DNA of 18,484 nucleotides from JAHDBG01 sp963922685 (GCA_963922685.1 CAWUJM010000035.1:1-18484); one strand, 5' to 3'; positions 6,336 to 13,981 are shown, counted from the stretch's first letter. Numbers and translations are program-made. The notes: generated from the letters alone by a model not told the origin.

Positions 6336-7819
6336 GCGTCTATGCCAATGGCCGCGCCATCGCCGGTCGTGCCAAACAGGGCAAATCCACCGCCTGCTTC
6401 CCCGATCCGTGCTTTGCCCCACCGGCTTTGCCCGCCCCGCCGGGCTGGACCGTGGTGCCCTTCCCGAACACTGCCTACGCCAGACACACCAGCAAGGCCT
6501 CGAAGACCGTCTTCATCGAAGGCAAGCCGGTGATGCTGAAAGACAAATCGTACTTCAGCACCAGCACCGGCAACGAAGCCGCCACCGGCCTGAAGGGCCT
6601 GATGACCAAAACCAAAAAAGGCAAGGCGTATTTCACCAGTTGGTCAATGGACGTCAAGATCGAAGGCTACAATGTCTGTCGGCATATGGATGGGATGGAT
6701 CATAATCATGGTTCATCACCTGCCAATACCCCGGAGTGGAAATATTTAGACGGTGCGGCAGGCCAGAAAAAAGGATGTAAAAAAGAGCAAAAGAAAATCA
6801 AGCGAGCTTGCAGTAAAAAAAATACTATCCAAAACAACAAACCACAGAAAAAAGACTCTGGCAGCTGGGCAAGTGAGCATTGCCATGGCTTGAACTATAA
6901 ACCAATAAAAATTGGAAAAGAAAAAGATTTAGAAAAAAAGATGAAAAATATAAAAAAATCACTTGGGGAATTGGAAATTGTTGATCAAGCAATAAGTAAA
7001 GCAAGTGCAAAAGTTCAAGAAATCATCGAAAGTAAATTAAAAAAAATATTAACTAAAGCTTCTCTAAAAGCTTTTTTAGGCCCAGCGGGTTGGGTGTGGA
7101 CGGCTTACGACGCTGTTAGTACACCTGTAGAAATCAAAAAACTGAATGACCATCTGAAGTTAGTCAAGAATGAATTAAATGAAACAAAGAATAGGATTCT
7201 TAATTTCAACAAAACACTTGAAAACATAAAAACAAAAGTAGATGGAGGAGATTATAATGGCGTGTCAGGAGAAATTGCAGATTTACAAAAAGAGGTTGCT
7301 AAAATCAATCCTTGTTTACGGGCCAGAAAATGCATGTTAGTTTCCTATAATGATGCAAAAAGCAAAAAAAAGAACAGAGGCTGCTGTAATGGACAAACTG
7401 GGCACCATATAATTCCAGATCGTTACATGAAAAGAGATGGAAAGAAAATCTGCGAGAAATATACTAAAGGCAGCGCACCAACGATTTGTGTTGAAGGAAC
7501 CGGAGCTAAACAAAAAACGGATGAAGCCACTGGGCATTTGATTCATAGAGGTGGTTCGCATGGCATAATACATGAAAATTTAGACAATATTTTAGAACAT
7601 AATACAACAGGCGGCACCTTAAGTTATAAAAACGCACGTAATGCAGGCATAAAATCTATTCAACAAACATTTCCACTATCTCACTGCTCAACAGAATGCT
7701 TAAAAAAACAAATAGATCATTATTATAAAGACAGATGCAAAAAAGAAACAAAAGGAGGCAAATTACCTGAACTACAGTATTTCGAAATTAGCAATCGTAA
7801 AAAAGAGGCCACATTATGA
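6332..7819 (+). CDS. T6SS effector 2: DUF4150 PAAR-like domain fused to Tox-GHH2 nuclease (Tse7-like)
   Basis: This 495-aa protein is the intact version of the effector broken at 362–1958. Residues 1–126 form the DUF4150 PAAR-like domain (ACFPDPCFAPP, VPFPNTAYARHTSKASKTV, SWSMDVKIEGYNVCRHMDGM). Residues 145–190 are Lys/Cys-rich, and 195–240 and 266–326 are strongly helical, Lys/Glu-rich and likely coiled coil. They flank a hydrophobic segment (243–262). The toxin domain carries CLRARKCMLVSY (328–339), GCCNGQTGHHIIPD (350–363, GHH at 357–359), APTICVEG (382–389) and SHGIIH (409–414), the Tox-GHH2 HNH/EndoVII signature. Its expected action is DNA cleavage in the target cell after T6SS delivery. 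Base composition changes from GC-rich to strongly AT-rich at about 6690–6780, the boundary between PAAR part and linker/toxin. Translation is coupled to the adaptor upstream and the immunity gene downstream by 4-base overlaps. Confidence 0.88.
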   Translation: MSVYANGRAIAGRAKQGKSTACFPDPCFAPPALPAPPGWTVVPFPNTAYARHTSKASKTVFIEGKPVMLKDKSYFSTSTGNEAATGLKGLMTKTKKGKAYFTSWSMDVKIEGYNVCRHMDGMDHNHGSSPANTPEWKYLDGAAGQKKGCKKEQKKIKRACSKKNTIQNNKPQKKDSGSWASEHCHGLNYKPIKIGKEKDLEKKMKNIKKSLGELEIVDQAISKASAKVQEIIESKLKKILTKASLKAFLGPAGWVWTAYDAVSTPVEIKKLNDHLKLVKNELNETKNRILNFNKTLENIKTKVDGGDYNGVSGEIADLQKEVAKINPCLRARKCMLVSYNDAKSKKKNRGCCNGQTGHHIIPDRYMKRDGKKICEKYTKGSAPTICVEGTGAKQKTDEATGHLIHRGGSHGIIHENLDNILEHNTTGGTLSYKNARNAGIKSIQQTFPLSHCSTECLKKQIDHYYKDRCKKETKGGKLPELQYFEISNRKKEATL

Positions 7820-8985
7820 TTGATGACAAAAAAAAGGCTAAGGCTATCAATACAGTATTTATTGACCATGATATCATTGGTGCTACTATCGCTTCAAGAC
7901 ATCATATAGCTTTCGCTACTCGGGAAATTCAATGGATGACAGAAGAAGAGCTTGATGATGATGACTCATATGAAAAAGGCCCTGATGAACTAAGAACTTG
8001 GCTGATTACCTATCACTATGAAGAATTAGGTTATAAAGGTGGCTTTTCAGCTTCTGGAGTCAGAGGAGTTCGACGGATATTACCCGTCATCTTATTTGAG
8101 AATAATATATCAATAACGCTTGGCTTGTATGCACAAGGCAATTACAAAGGGCTTATTGATGAGTATTCTGATATTCATAATATGGACGATAAAAATTATA
8201 TAGCGACTCCCATTCCATTACCACATTACTCCATGTGGTCTGGTGCTACTATTGAAAACCATATTTATTTCGCAGGAACCCCTCGAGTTTTATATAAACG
8301 TTTAGCACCTGGAAAATGGATAAATTTAACAGATAGAGAAACCTACCCTCATATGTTCACCGATATAGTAACAGCCGAATCCAAGTCAGAAGATGGTTTT
8401 GTCGATATAAGATCGGGCTTTCATGCCGTTGATGGTTTCACAGAAAATGACCTCTATGCAGGCGGTGAACAAGGTGACTGCTGGCACTATGATGGAAAAA
8501 ACTGGCGCGCACTGGATCTTCCCACCAATAGCAACATTCGTTCTATCTGCTGCGCACCAGACGGGCAGGTTTACATCGGTGGCAGCATGGGCACCCTGCT
8601 TAAAGGTCGCTTGGGTGCCGATGGTGAACGCTGGCAAAAAATTAAATTCGCTGATTCCCCTAGTGAAGAAGACTTCCGCAGCCTCGCCTGGTTTCAGGGT
8701 AGATTATGGCTGGGAGGCTGGAATGGCACCTACCGACTGGAACAACAACACGGCCAGCCAGTCGTGCAACGTTATGTCTTTCCGGATGGTGGTGCCAAAC
8801 AATTTTCTTTTTCAGGTGGCGTCTGTAGTTGTGACGAAGCCCTGATGGCCTGGGGTGAAAGTCAGGTACTCCTGTATGATGGAGAGCGATGGACCAACTT
8901 TCTCATCAGTGATATGTCAGTCAGCATCCCGGATGATGTTGCCGAGGCCTTACAGACCGTTGCAGAAAAACAGCAACCACAATAA
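7816..8985 (+). CDS. Beta-propeller-like protein, presumed immunity protein to effector 2
   Basis: The 389-aa product starts at ATG 7816, overlapping the effector stop by four bases, with AGAGG just upstream. It lacks a signal peptide and is presumably cytosolic, where a DNase would have to be neutralised. Propeller-type strand motifs are visible from about residue 200: HAVDGFTENDLYAGG, CWHYDGKNWRALDLP, SICCAPDGQVYIGGSMGTLL, W-x-x-GTYRL and LLYDGERW. These track the protein at 1972 closely, while the N-terminal half is divergent and Asp/Glu-rich (EEELDDDDSYEKG). The DNA is AT-rich up to about 8440 and GC-richer afterwards, mirroring the conserved half. The immunity role is inferred from the coupled effector–partner order seen twice here and from the Tse7–Tsi7 precedent. 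Whether it binds effector 1 as well cannot be told. Confidence 0.67.
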   Translation: MIDDKKKAKAINTVFIDHDIIGATIASRHHIAFATREIQWMTEEELDDDDSYEKGPDELRTWLITYHYEELGYKGGFSASGVRGVRRILPVILFENNISITLGLYAQGNYKGLIDEYSDIHNMDDKNYIATPIPLPHYSMWSGATIENHIYFAGTPRVLYKRLAPGKWINLTDRETYPHMFTDIVTAESKSEDGFVDIRSGFHAVDGFTENDLYAGGEQGDCWHYDGKNWRALDLPTNSNIRSICCAPDGQVYIGGSMGTLLKGRLGADGERWQKIKFADSPSEEDFRSLAWFQGRLWLGGWNGTYRLEQQHGQPVVQRYVFPDGGAKQFSFSGGVCSCDEALMAWGESQVLLYDGERWTNFLISDMSVSIPDDVAEALQTVAEKQQPQ

Positions 8986-9021
8986 ACCAGCCACATTACA
9001 GCAACCGTCCCAACTCTGCCT

Positions 9022-10065
9022 ATGTTCACCCCACTGGCCATAACCGGTCTGGGCATGACCAGTTGCCTGGCCGACGATGCACCCGGCAATGCCGCGATGA
9101 TGCGCTGCCGGTACAGTGGCTTTGAGACCACCGGCTTTGACGATCCGGATCAGCCGGGCAACTATCTGGTGGGTGCAGCGTCCATGCCAGAGCCGCATCT
9201 GCGCGGACTGGATCACTATCTGCGCCTGTTGCAGGAGGTAGTCACTGAGGTGGTCGGTGATGAACCGCCGACCACGCCCCTCCCGCTGATCCTGTGTCTG
9301 CAGGAAATGGCCCGTCCGAACGGCCTGATGAGCCGCAATCTGGCGCAGGATCTGTACGATCAGTTCATGGCACGGTATCAGGACACACCCTGCCGTCTGT
9401 ATCGCTATGTTGCACACGGGCGGGTTGGTCTGGTGCATGGCCTGCGTGAGGCGGCGCAACTGCTGGCCAGCGACAAGGCCGCGCAGGTGCTGCTGGTCTG
9501 TATCGACAGCCTGTTGCACACCCGCGCGATCCAATATTATCTGGGTGATGCGCAGACCGGACGGCGTCTGCAGGGTGTGGACTTTTCGAATGGCTTTATT
9601 CCGGGTGAAGCGGCGGTTGCCCTGCGCCTGAGTGTGCCGGATGGCAGCACCCAGACCGTGATCACCGGCACCGGGCTGGCGGATGAGCCAGCCCCGCTCC
9701 ATTCGGGCGAGGTACTGCGCGCGGAAGGCCTGTGCCAGGCGATCCACGCTGCTGCTGCGGAGGCGCAGACCCGGGTATGCGATACCGACTTCCGTCTCTC
9801 CAGCGCGAATGGCGAAGAATACTGGTTTCGCGAGGCCAGTCTGGCGCAGACCCGCACGTTGGAAGCAGTCCGCCCGAGCCAGCCTTTGTGGCACCCGGCG
9901 GATCATATCGGTGAAGTGGGTGCCGCTGTCGGCGGAGCGATTGTGGTGATGGCGCACTATGCGTTTGCCAAGGGCTATGCCCCCGGCCCACGCGCCCTGG
10001 CGCAACTCAGCAATGACGATGCGCAACGCGCCGCCTTTATTCTGGAGCGGGTATCGCCAGCATGA
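9022..10065 (+). CDS. Ketosynthase-fold (thiolase-like) T6SS island protein, copy 2
   Basis: The 347-aa protein starts TPLAITGLGMTSCLADDAPG, a typical N-terminal strand of the beta-ketoacyl synthase fold. It contains GFIPGEAAVALRL and HPADHIGEVGAAVGG as in copy 1. No cysteine is seen where the condensing-enzyme nucleophile would fall (HGRVGLVHGLREAAQ), so activity as a condensing enzyme is unlikely; the GH-like histidine (DHIGEVGAA) is kept. The final 150 bases of coding sequence are nearly identical to copy 1 although the first two thirds are quite different. The gene begins 36 bases after the immunity gene, and its TGA overlaps the ATG of the HEAT-repeat gene. A structural or chaperone role in effector loading is an inference from context only. 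Confidence 0.75.
   Translation: MFTPLAITGLGMTSCLADDAPGNAAMMRCRYSGFETTGFDDPDQPGNYLVGAASMPEPHLRGLDHYLRLLQEVVTEVVGDEPPTTPLPLILCLQEMARPNGLMSRNLAQDLYDQFMARYQDTPCRLYRYVAHGRVGLVHGLREAAQLLASDKAAQVLLVCIDSLLHTRAIQYYLGDAQTGRRLQGVDFSNGFIPGEAAVALRLSVPDGSTQTVITGTGLADEPAPLHSGEVLRAEGLCQAIHAAAAEAQTRVCDTDFRLSSANGEEYWFREASLAQTRTLEAVRPSQPLWHPADHIGEVGAAVGGAIVVMAHYAFAKGYAPGPRALAQLSNDDAQRAAFILERVSPA
9889..10038 (+). repeat. Near-identical 150-bp block shared with 5051–5200 (3' ends of the two ketosynthase-fold genes)
   Basis: Aligning 9889–10038 with 5051–5200 by eye gives about 11 differences in 150 bases with no gaps, while sequence further upstream in the two genes is only moderately similar. The block encodes the WHPADHIGEVGAAVGG segment through to RAAF near the C terminus. 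The sharp local similarity suggests gene conversion or a recombination junction from duplication of the island. Confidence 0.85.
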
Positions 10066-11324
10066 CTTATGCACCCACTCTGATTGAGCAACTGAGCAAG
10101 GACGCGCCCTTCCACTGGTTTTTGTATGATCGCGCCAAACGCAGTCCGCGCTACACGCTGGAAGACTTTGCGCATCAGGCAGAACAACTGGAGGCCGGTC
10201 TGGATGCACTCGGTCTGGCCTGGCAGGCGGGCAAGCCGGTCGCTGACTGGCTGACTCCGGATGACTGGGGCACACCCTTTGTGCTGGCCACCCTCGGCAT
10301 TCGTTATCAACAACCCGATCTGTTTGCACAGGCTCTGGATCTGCTCAATACCGATGAAGAAACGCATGGTCGCGAGCTGGTCGATGCCTGTTTGTGGCAC
10401 CCTTCAGAAGACCTGACGTCCTGGCTGCTGGCCCTGCATCAACACACTTCACCCGTGGCACGGCAAAGCGCGATTGCGGTTGCGGCCAGTCAGGCACAAC
10501 CCCTGCATGACCGCATCCTGCAGGATTATTGTGACGATCCGGCACCGCTGGTGCGTTGCCAGTTATTGCGCTATCTGGGCGAACGACAACATTCGGATCA
10601 GCTCAGCCTGATCCGGGATCACTACGCGGATGCGGACCCGGATATTGCGTTTGCTGCTGCGCGCAGCGGCATCCTGCTCGGTGATGCAGACGCACAGGAT
10701 GCCCTGACGCCGTTCGCCCTGCGCGAGAATGTGCACCTGCCGGAGGCCCTGTCCCTGATCTTTGCCCGCACCAAGGATCCGGCACAGCGTGAATTCTGGC
10801 TGGATAAGCTACGCGCCGACACGACCCTGCCACCGCACATCTTTGTGTATGCAGTCGGTGTGGCCGGGCATCCGGCCGGTCTGCCGTATCTGTGGGACGC
10901 ACTGGCCGATCCGCTGTTGTGCCGCGCCGCTGGCGCAGCCTTTACTCTGGTCACCGGTGCTGATCTGGAGGATGCCGATCTGGATGCCGCGACCAGCGAC
11001 CCTATCCCGCAGGCGGCATCCGGCCAGGACTGGGAAGACGACCTGCCAGTACCCGATCCGGCTGCGGTCCAGGCCTGGTGGCAGGATCACCAGGCCGATT
11101 TTGCGGCCGATCAGGCCTGGCTGGCCGGTGCCCCGGTGACGGATGCGGCTGCCCTGCAGCGCATCCTGCAGCAGGGTAATCAGCAACAACGGCATCTGGC
11201 CGCCCTGTATCTGCATCTGGATCAGCAGCAGCCGTATCTGGATTGTGGCTGGCCGCCCTGGCGTCAGTCGCAGGCCGGTGCAGCGTCGCCTGACGCTGCA
11301 TCATCGCACATATCCGGATCCTGA
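10062..11324 (+). CDS. TIGR02270-type HEAT-repeat protein, T6SS-associated
   Basis: The 420-aa protein has an N-terminal segment with FLYDRAKRSPRYTLEDFAHQ and EQLEAGLDALGLAW, then alpha-helical HEAT-like repeats from about residue 85 to 290 (for example DPAPLVRCQLLRYLGE and DADPDIAFAAARSGILLG). A conserved block, AVGVAGHPAGLPYLWDALAD, with RAAGAAFTLVTGADLEDADL follows. This pattern fits TIGR02270, an uncharacterised family found in T6SS and related loci. The C-terminal third is Asp/Gln-rich. No enzymatic motif is visible; a scaffold or protein-binding role is a guess based on the HEAT fold. It is coupled to the ketosynthase-fold gene by ATGA and is the last gene before the tssB promoter region. 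Confidence 0.75.
   Translation: MTYAPTLIEQLSKDAPFHWFLYDRAKRSPRYTLEDFAHQAEQLEAGLDALGLAWQAGKPVADWLTPDDWGTPFVLATLGIRYQQPDLFAQALDLLNTDEETHGRELVDACLWHPSEDLTSWLLALHQHTSPVARQSAIAVAASQAQPLHDRILQDYCDDPAPLVRCQLLRYLGERQHSDQLSLIRDHYADADPDIAFAAARSGILLGDADAQDALTPFALRENVHLPEALSLIFARTKDPAQREFWLDKLRADTTLPPHIFVYAVGVAGHPAGLPYLWDALADPLLCRAAGAAFTLVTGADLEDADLDAATSDPIPQAASGQDWEDDLPVPDPAAVQAWWQDHQADFAADQAWLAGAPVTDAAALQRILQQGNQQQRHLAALYLHLDQQQPYLDCGWPPWRQSQAGAASPDAASSHISGS
11279..11300 (+). promoter_or_regulatory. Strong hairpin at the 3' end of the HEAT-repeat gene
   Basis: TGCAGCGTC (11279–11287), loop GCCT and GACGCTGCA (11292–11300) form a perfect 9-bp stem inside the last codons of the gene. No T-run follows, so a classical intrinsic terminator is not supported. 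It could stabilise or end the transcript of the effector island just before the tssB promoter region. Confidence 0.45.
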
Positions 11325-11328
11325 TATC

Positions 11329-11337
11329 TGCTACAAT
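11329..11337 (+). promoter_or_regulatory. Candidate extended -10 promoter for tssBCE
   Basis: The motif TGCTACAAT (TG-n-TACAAT) lies just after the stop of the HEAT-repeat gene and about 95 bases before tssB, in the only sizeable gap of the T6SS part of the window. No good -35 hexamer is seen at 17 bases upstream, but extended -10 promoters tolerate this. The 107-base gap and the change from effector to structural genes support a new transcript start here. Confidence 0.4.
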
Positions 11338-11431
11338 CGGCAATTATTCGTCGCAAAAAACCGAGTACTCAGGGCAGCTCCGGCTGCTGATTATCACCTG
11401 TCCCTGTCTCAGATCCATAAGGAGCAACTGT

Positions 11432-11950
11432 ATGGCAAATGAAGGTAGCGTCGCGCCGAAAGAGCGCATCAACATCAAATATATACCGGCCACTGGCGAC
11501 CAGCAGGCAGAAATCGAACTGCCCTTGCGCATGATGGTGGTCGGCGACTTCAAGGGGCATGGCGAGGATACCCTGCTGGAGGAACGTGAGGTCGTCAGCG
11601 TCAACAAGACGAACTTTAATTCGGTGATGCAGGAAGCCGGGCTGGAACTGAATATGAAGGTGCAGGATCACCTGTCAGAAGAGGCGGAAGAAGATGCCGA
11701 AATCAGTGCTGACCTGAAGTTTGCCTCGCTGAATGATTTTTCACCGGACAGTATCGCGCAGCAGGTGCCAGAACTGAAAAAACTGCTGGAACTGCGCGAG
11801 GCCCTGGTCGCCCTGAAGGGGCCGCTGGGCAATGTGCCGGAATTCCGCAAACAGTTACAGAATCTGCTCGGCGATGACGCGACCCGCAGCAAGCTGGCCG
11901 ATGAAATCGGGCTGGTGCTGAGCCAGAAACCAGATGATGATGCCGCCTGA
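11432..11950 (+). CDS. tssB: T6SS contractile sheath small subunit TssB (VipA)
   Basis: The 172-aa protein has the TssB hallmarks: an N-terminal PKERINIKY region, LPLRMMVVGDFKG, a VNKTNFNSVM segment, the acidic middle, and FSPDSIAQQVPELKKLLELR with LKGPLGNVPEFRKQLQ. TssB pairs with TssC to build the contractile sheath around the Hcp tube in the cytoplasm. Length is normal for the family. ATG 11432 has a clear Shine–Dalgarno (AAGGAG, 11419–11424). tssC follows after 38 bases, the usual order. Confidence 0.96.
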   Translation: MANEGSVAPKERINIKYIPATGDQQAEIELPLRMMVVGDFKGHGEDTLLEEREVVSVNKTNFNSVMQEAGLELNMKVQDHLSEEAEEDAEISADLKFASLNDFSPDSIAQQVPELKKLLELREALVALKGPLGNVPEFRKQLQNLLGDDATRSKLADEIGLVLSQKPDDDAA

Positions 11951-11988
11951 AATAGCCTGACTTACCTAATCTGAACAGGAACTGCACC

Positions 11989-13467
11989 ATGAGTGAAGAA
12001 CAAGCGCAAGCACCCCAGGAAGCCGTACCAGACAGTGCCGGACTGCTGGAACAGATCATGAGCCAGACCCGGATGCAGCCGGACAATGAAGAATATCAGG
12101 TCGCACAGAAGGGCGTCGCCGAGTTCATTTCAGAAATGCTGAAGAGCGACGATAAAGAAGAACCGATCAACAAACGGCGGGTTGACGGTATGATCGCCGA
12201 GATTGATAAAAAGCTCGGTGCCCAGATTGATGCGATCCTGCATACCGAACAACTGCAACAACTGGAGTCCGCGTGGCGTGGTCTGAAGCATCTGGTTGAC
12301 AAGACCGATTTTCGTGAAAACATCAGGCTGGACCTGGTGCATGTCAGTCAGGCCGAATTACAGGAGGATTTTGAGGCCGCACCCGAGATCGCTCAGAGCG
12401 GTCTGTACAAGCTGGTATATTCATCCGGCTATGGCCAGTTCGGTGGCGAACCGGTCGGTGCCATCATCGGCAACTATACCTTTACCCCGAAGGGCAAGGA
12501 CGTTGATCTGCTGGGCAAGGTCGCCGCTGTGGGTGCCATGGCCCATGCGCCCTTTATCGCTGCTGCCGGGCACGAATTCTTCAATGTTGACAGTTACCCG
12601 GAATTACCGAACCTGAACGATGTGAAGGATATCTTCGAGGGACCACGTTTTACCAGTTGGCGCGGCCTGCGCGAAAATGAAGACGCTCGCTATCTGGGCC
12701 TGACCCTGCCGCGCTTTTTGTTACGCACACCGTATGACCCGGAAGAAAACCCGATCAAATTGTTTAATTATACTGAACAAGTAACTGATAACCATGAAAA
12801 TTATTTATGGGGTAATACCGCCTTTCTGATGGCCAGCCGCATCACTGACAGCTTTGCGAAATACCGCTGGTGCCCGAACATCATCGGCCCGCTGAGCGGT
12901 GGCGAGGTCAGCGGGTTGCCGGTGCACCTGTTTGAATCCATGGGGCAGTTACAGGCCAAGATTCCGACCGAGATCCTGATTACCGACCGCAAGGAATACG
13001 AACTGGCGGAAGAAGGCTTTATCCCGCTGACCATGCGCAAGGACAGCGATAATGCGGCCTTCTTCTCGGCCAACTCAATCCAGCGTCCGAAGATCTTTCC
13101 GAAGACCCGGGAAGGACAGGATGCCCAGACCAATTACAAACTGGGCACCCAACTGCCTTATATGTTTATCATCAACCGCTTAGCGCATTACATTAAAGTC
13201 TTACAGCGCGAACAGATCGGCAGCTGGAAAGAGCGCCAGGACCTGGAGCGGGAACTGAATACCTGGATCAAACAATACGTTGCCGATCAGGAGAATCCAC
13301 CGGCAGACGTGCGCAGTCGCCGCCCGTTGCGCGCCGCGAAGATAGAGGTTGCGGATGTCGAGGGCGATCCAGGCTGGTATCAGGTCTCACTGGCTGTGCG
13401 CCCGCACTTCAAATATATGGGTGCCAACTTCACGCTCTCTCTGGTTGGCCGACTGGACCAGGAATAA
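11989..13467 (+). CDS. tssC: T6SS contractile sheath large subunit TssC (VipB)
   Basis: The 492-aa product has the TssC pattern throughout: AWRGLKHLVDKTDF, YGQFGGEPVGAIIGNYTF, FTSWRGLRENEDARYLGLTL, RFLLRTPYDPEENPIKLFNY, YLWGNTAFLMASRITDSFAK, W-CPNIIGPLSGGEVSGLP, and the C-terminal PLRAAKIEVADVEGDPGWYQ with FKYMGANFTLSLVGRLDQE. It forms the outer, ClpV-exposed part of the sheath with TssB. Length is typical. ATG 11989 is preceded by AGGAA (11977–11981). Confidence 0.97.
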   Translation: MSEEQAQAPQEAVPDSAGLLEQIMSQTRMQPDNEEYQVAQKGVAEFISEMLKSDDKEEPINKRRVDGMIAEIDKKLGAQIDAILHTEQLQQLESAWRGLKHLVDKTDFRENIRLDLVHVSQAELQEDFEAAPEIAQSGLYKLVYSSGYGQFGGEPVGAIIGNYTFTPKGKDVDLLGKVAAVGAMAHAPFIAAAGHEFFNVDSYPELPNLNDVKDIFEGPRFTSWRGLRENEDARYLGLTLPRFLLRTPYDPEENPIKLFNYTEQVTDNHENYLWGNTAFLMASRITDSFAKYRWCPNIIGPLSGGEVSGLPVHLFESMGQLQAKIPTEILITDRKEYELAEEGFIPLTMRKDSDNAAFFSANSIQRPKIFPKTREGQDAQTNYKLGTQLPYMFIINRLAHYIKVLQREQIGSWKERQDLERELNTWIKQYVADQENPPADVRSRRPLRAAKIEVADVEGDPGWYQVSLAVRPHFKYMGANFTLSLVGRLDQE

Positions 13468-13505
13468 GGTGAACCGCCAGGCTATCCTTCTGCGGCAACA
13501 GATCA

Positions 13506-13529
13506 GCCCCCATGCCTGTGCGTGGGGGC
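13506..13529 (+). promoter_or_regulatory. 10-bp stem-loop over the ribosome-binding region of tssE
   Basis: GCCCCCATGC (13506–13515), loop CTGT and GCGTGGGGGC (13520–13529) pair over ten positions with one G·T wobble. The 3' arm holds the only purine-rich stretch (GGGGG, 13524–13528) at proper distance from the likely GTG start at 13539, so the structure would hide the ribosome binding site. It could reduce TssE output relative to the sheath proteins, or protect the tssBC message end. There is no T-run directly after it. Confidence 0.55.
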
Positions 13530-13538
13530 ACTGAGTCT

Positions 13539-13958
13539 GTGGCCGCCGGGAGTTTTTTTGAGCGTCTGGAGCCAGCACCAGCCGAACGGCAGCGTACCCG
13601 CAAACAGCCGGATAAGGCGGAACAGGTCGCCATCATCAAACGTCAGCTGGACATCCTGCTGAATGCCCGGCAGGGTGCCTCCGCCAGCACGCCCGACTAT
13701 GGCCTGACCGACTTTAACGATGCGGCTGTCAGCACGGCAGATATGACCTTAAAGATCATTGATGACATCAAACAGACCATCCACCGCTACGAACCCCGGG
13801 TCAGCGTAGACACGGTCGTCTGTGAGCGGGATCCGGATTACCCGATGGAACTGACCTTTCATATCATCGGTTATCTGAATGCCGACACAGCGCAGGAAAG
13901 ACTGGAGATTGATCTGGTCATGAGTGGACTGGATCGGTACAACCGGATCCTCAGATAA
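13539..13958 (+). CDS. tssE: T6SS baseplate protein TssE (gp25-like)
   Basis: From GTG 13539 the product is 139 aa and begins AAGSFFERLEP, matching the usual TssE N terminus (x-LFERL). It continues with VAIIKRQLDILLNARQG, YGLTDFNDAAV, IIDDIKQTIHRYEPRV and LTFHIIGYL, the gp25/lysozyme-like fold. TssE is a baseplate wedge component that nucleates the sheath. An ATG at 13512 in the same frame would add nine residues but lies inside the hairpin 13506–13529 and has no ribosome binding site, so GTG is preferred. hcp, which often lies between tssC and tssE, is absent. This is the last T6SS gene in the window. Confidence 0.88.
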   Translation: MAAGSFFERLEPAPAERQRTRKQPDKAEQVAIIKRQLDILLNARQGASASTPDYGLTDFNDAAVSTADMTLKIIDDIKQTIHRYEPRVSVDTVVCERDPDYPMELTFHIIGYLNADTAQERLEIDLVMSGLDRYNRILR

Positions 13959-13981
13959 AGACTGTTGATCGCTCCCTGAAG

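Noticed and set aside
8950..10329. 459-codon open frame on the minus strand
   Set aside because: It lies opposite the second ketosynthase-fold gene and the HEAT-repeat gene, both with family motifs and coupled starts. Long antisense frames are expected in GC-rich DNA, and its translation is Arg/Gln-rich without any recognised motif.
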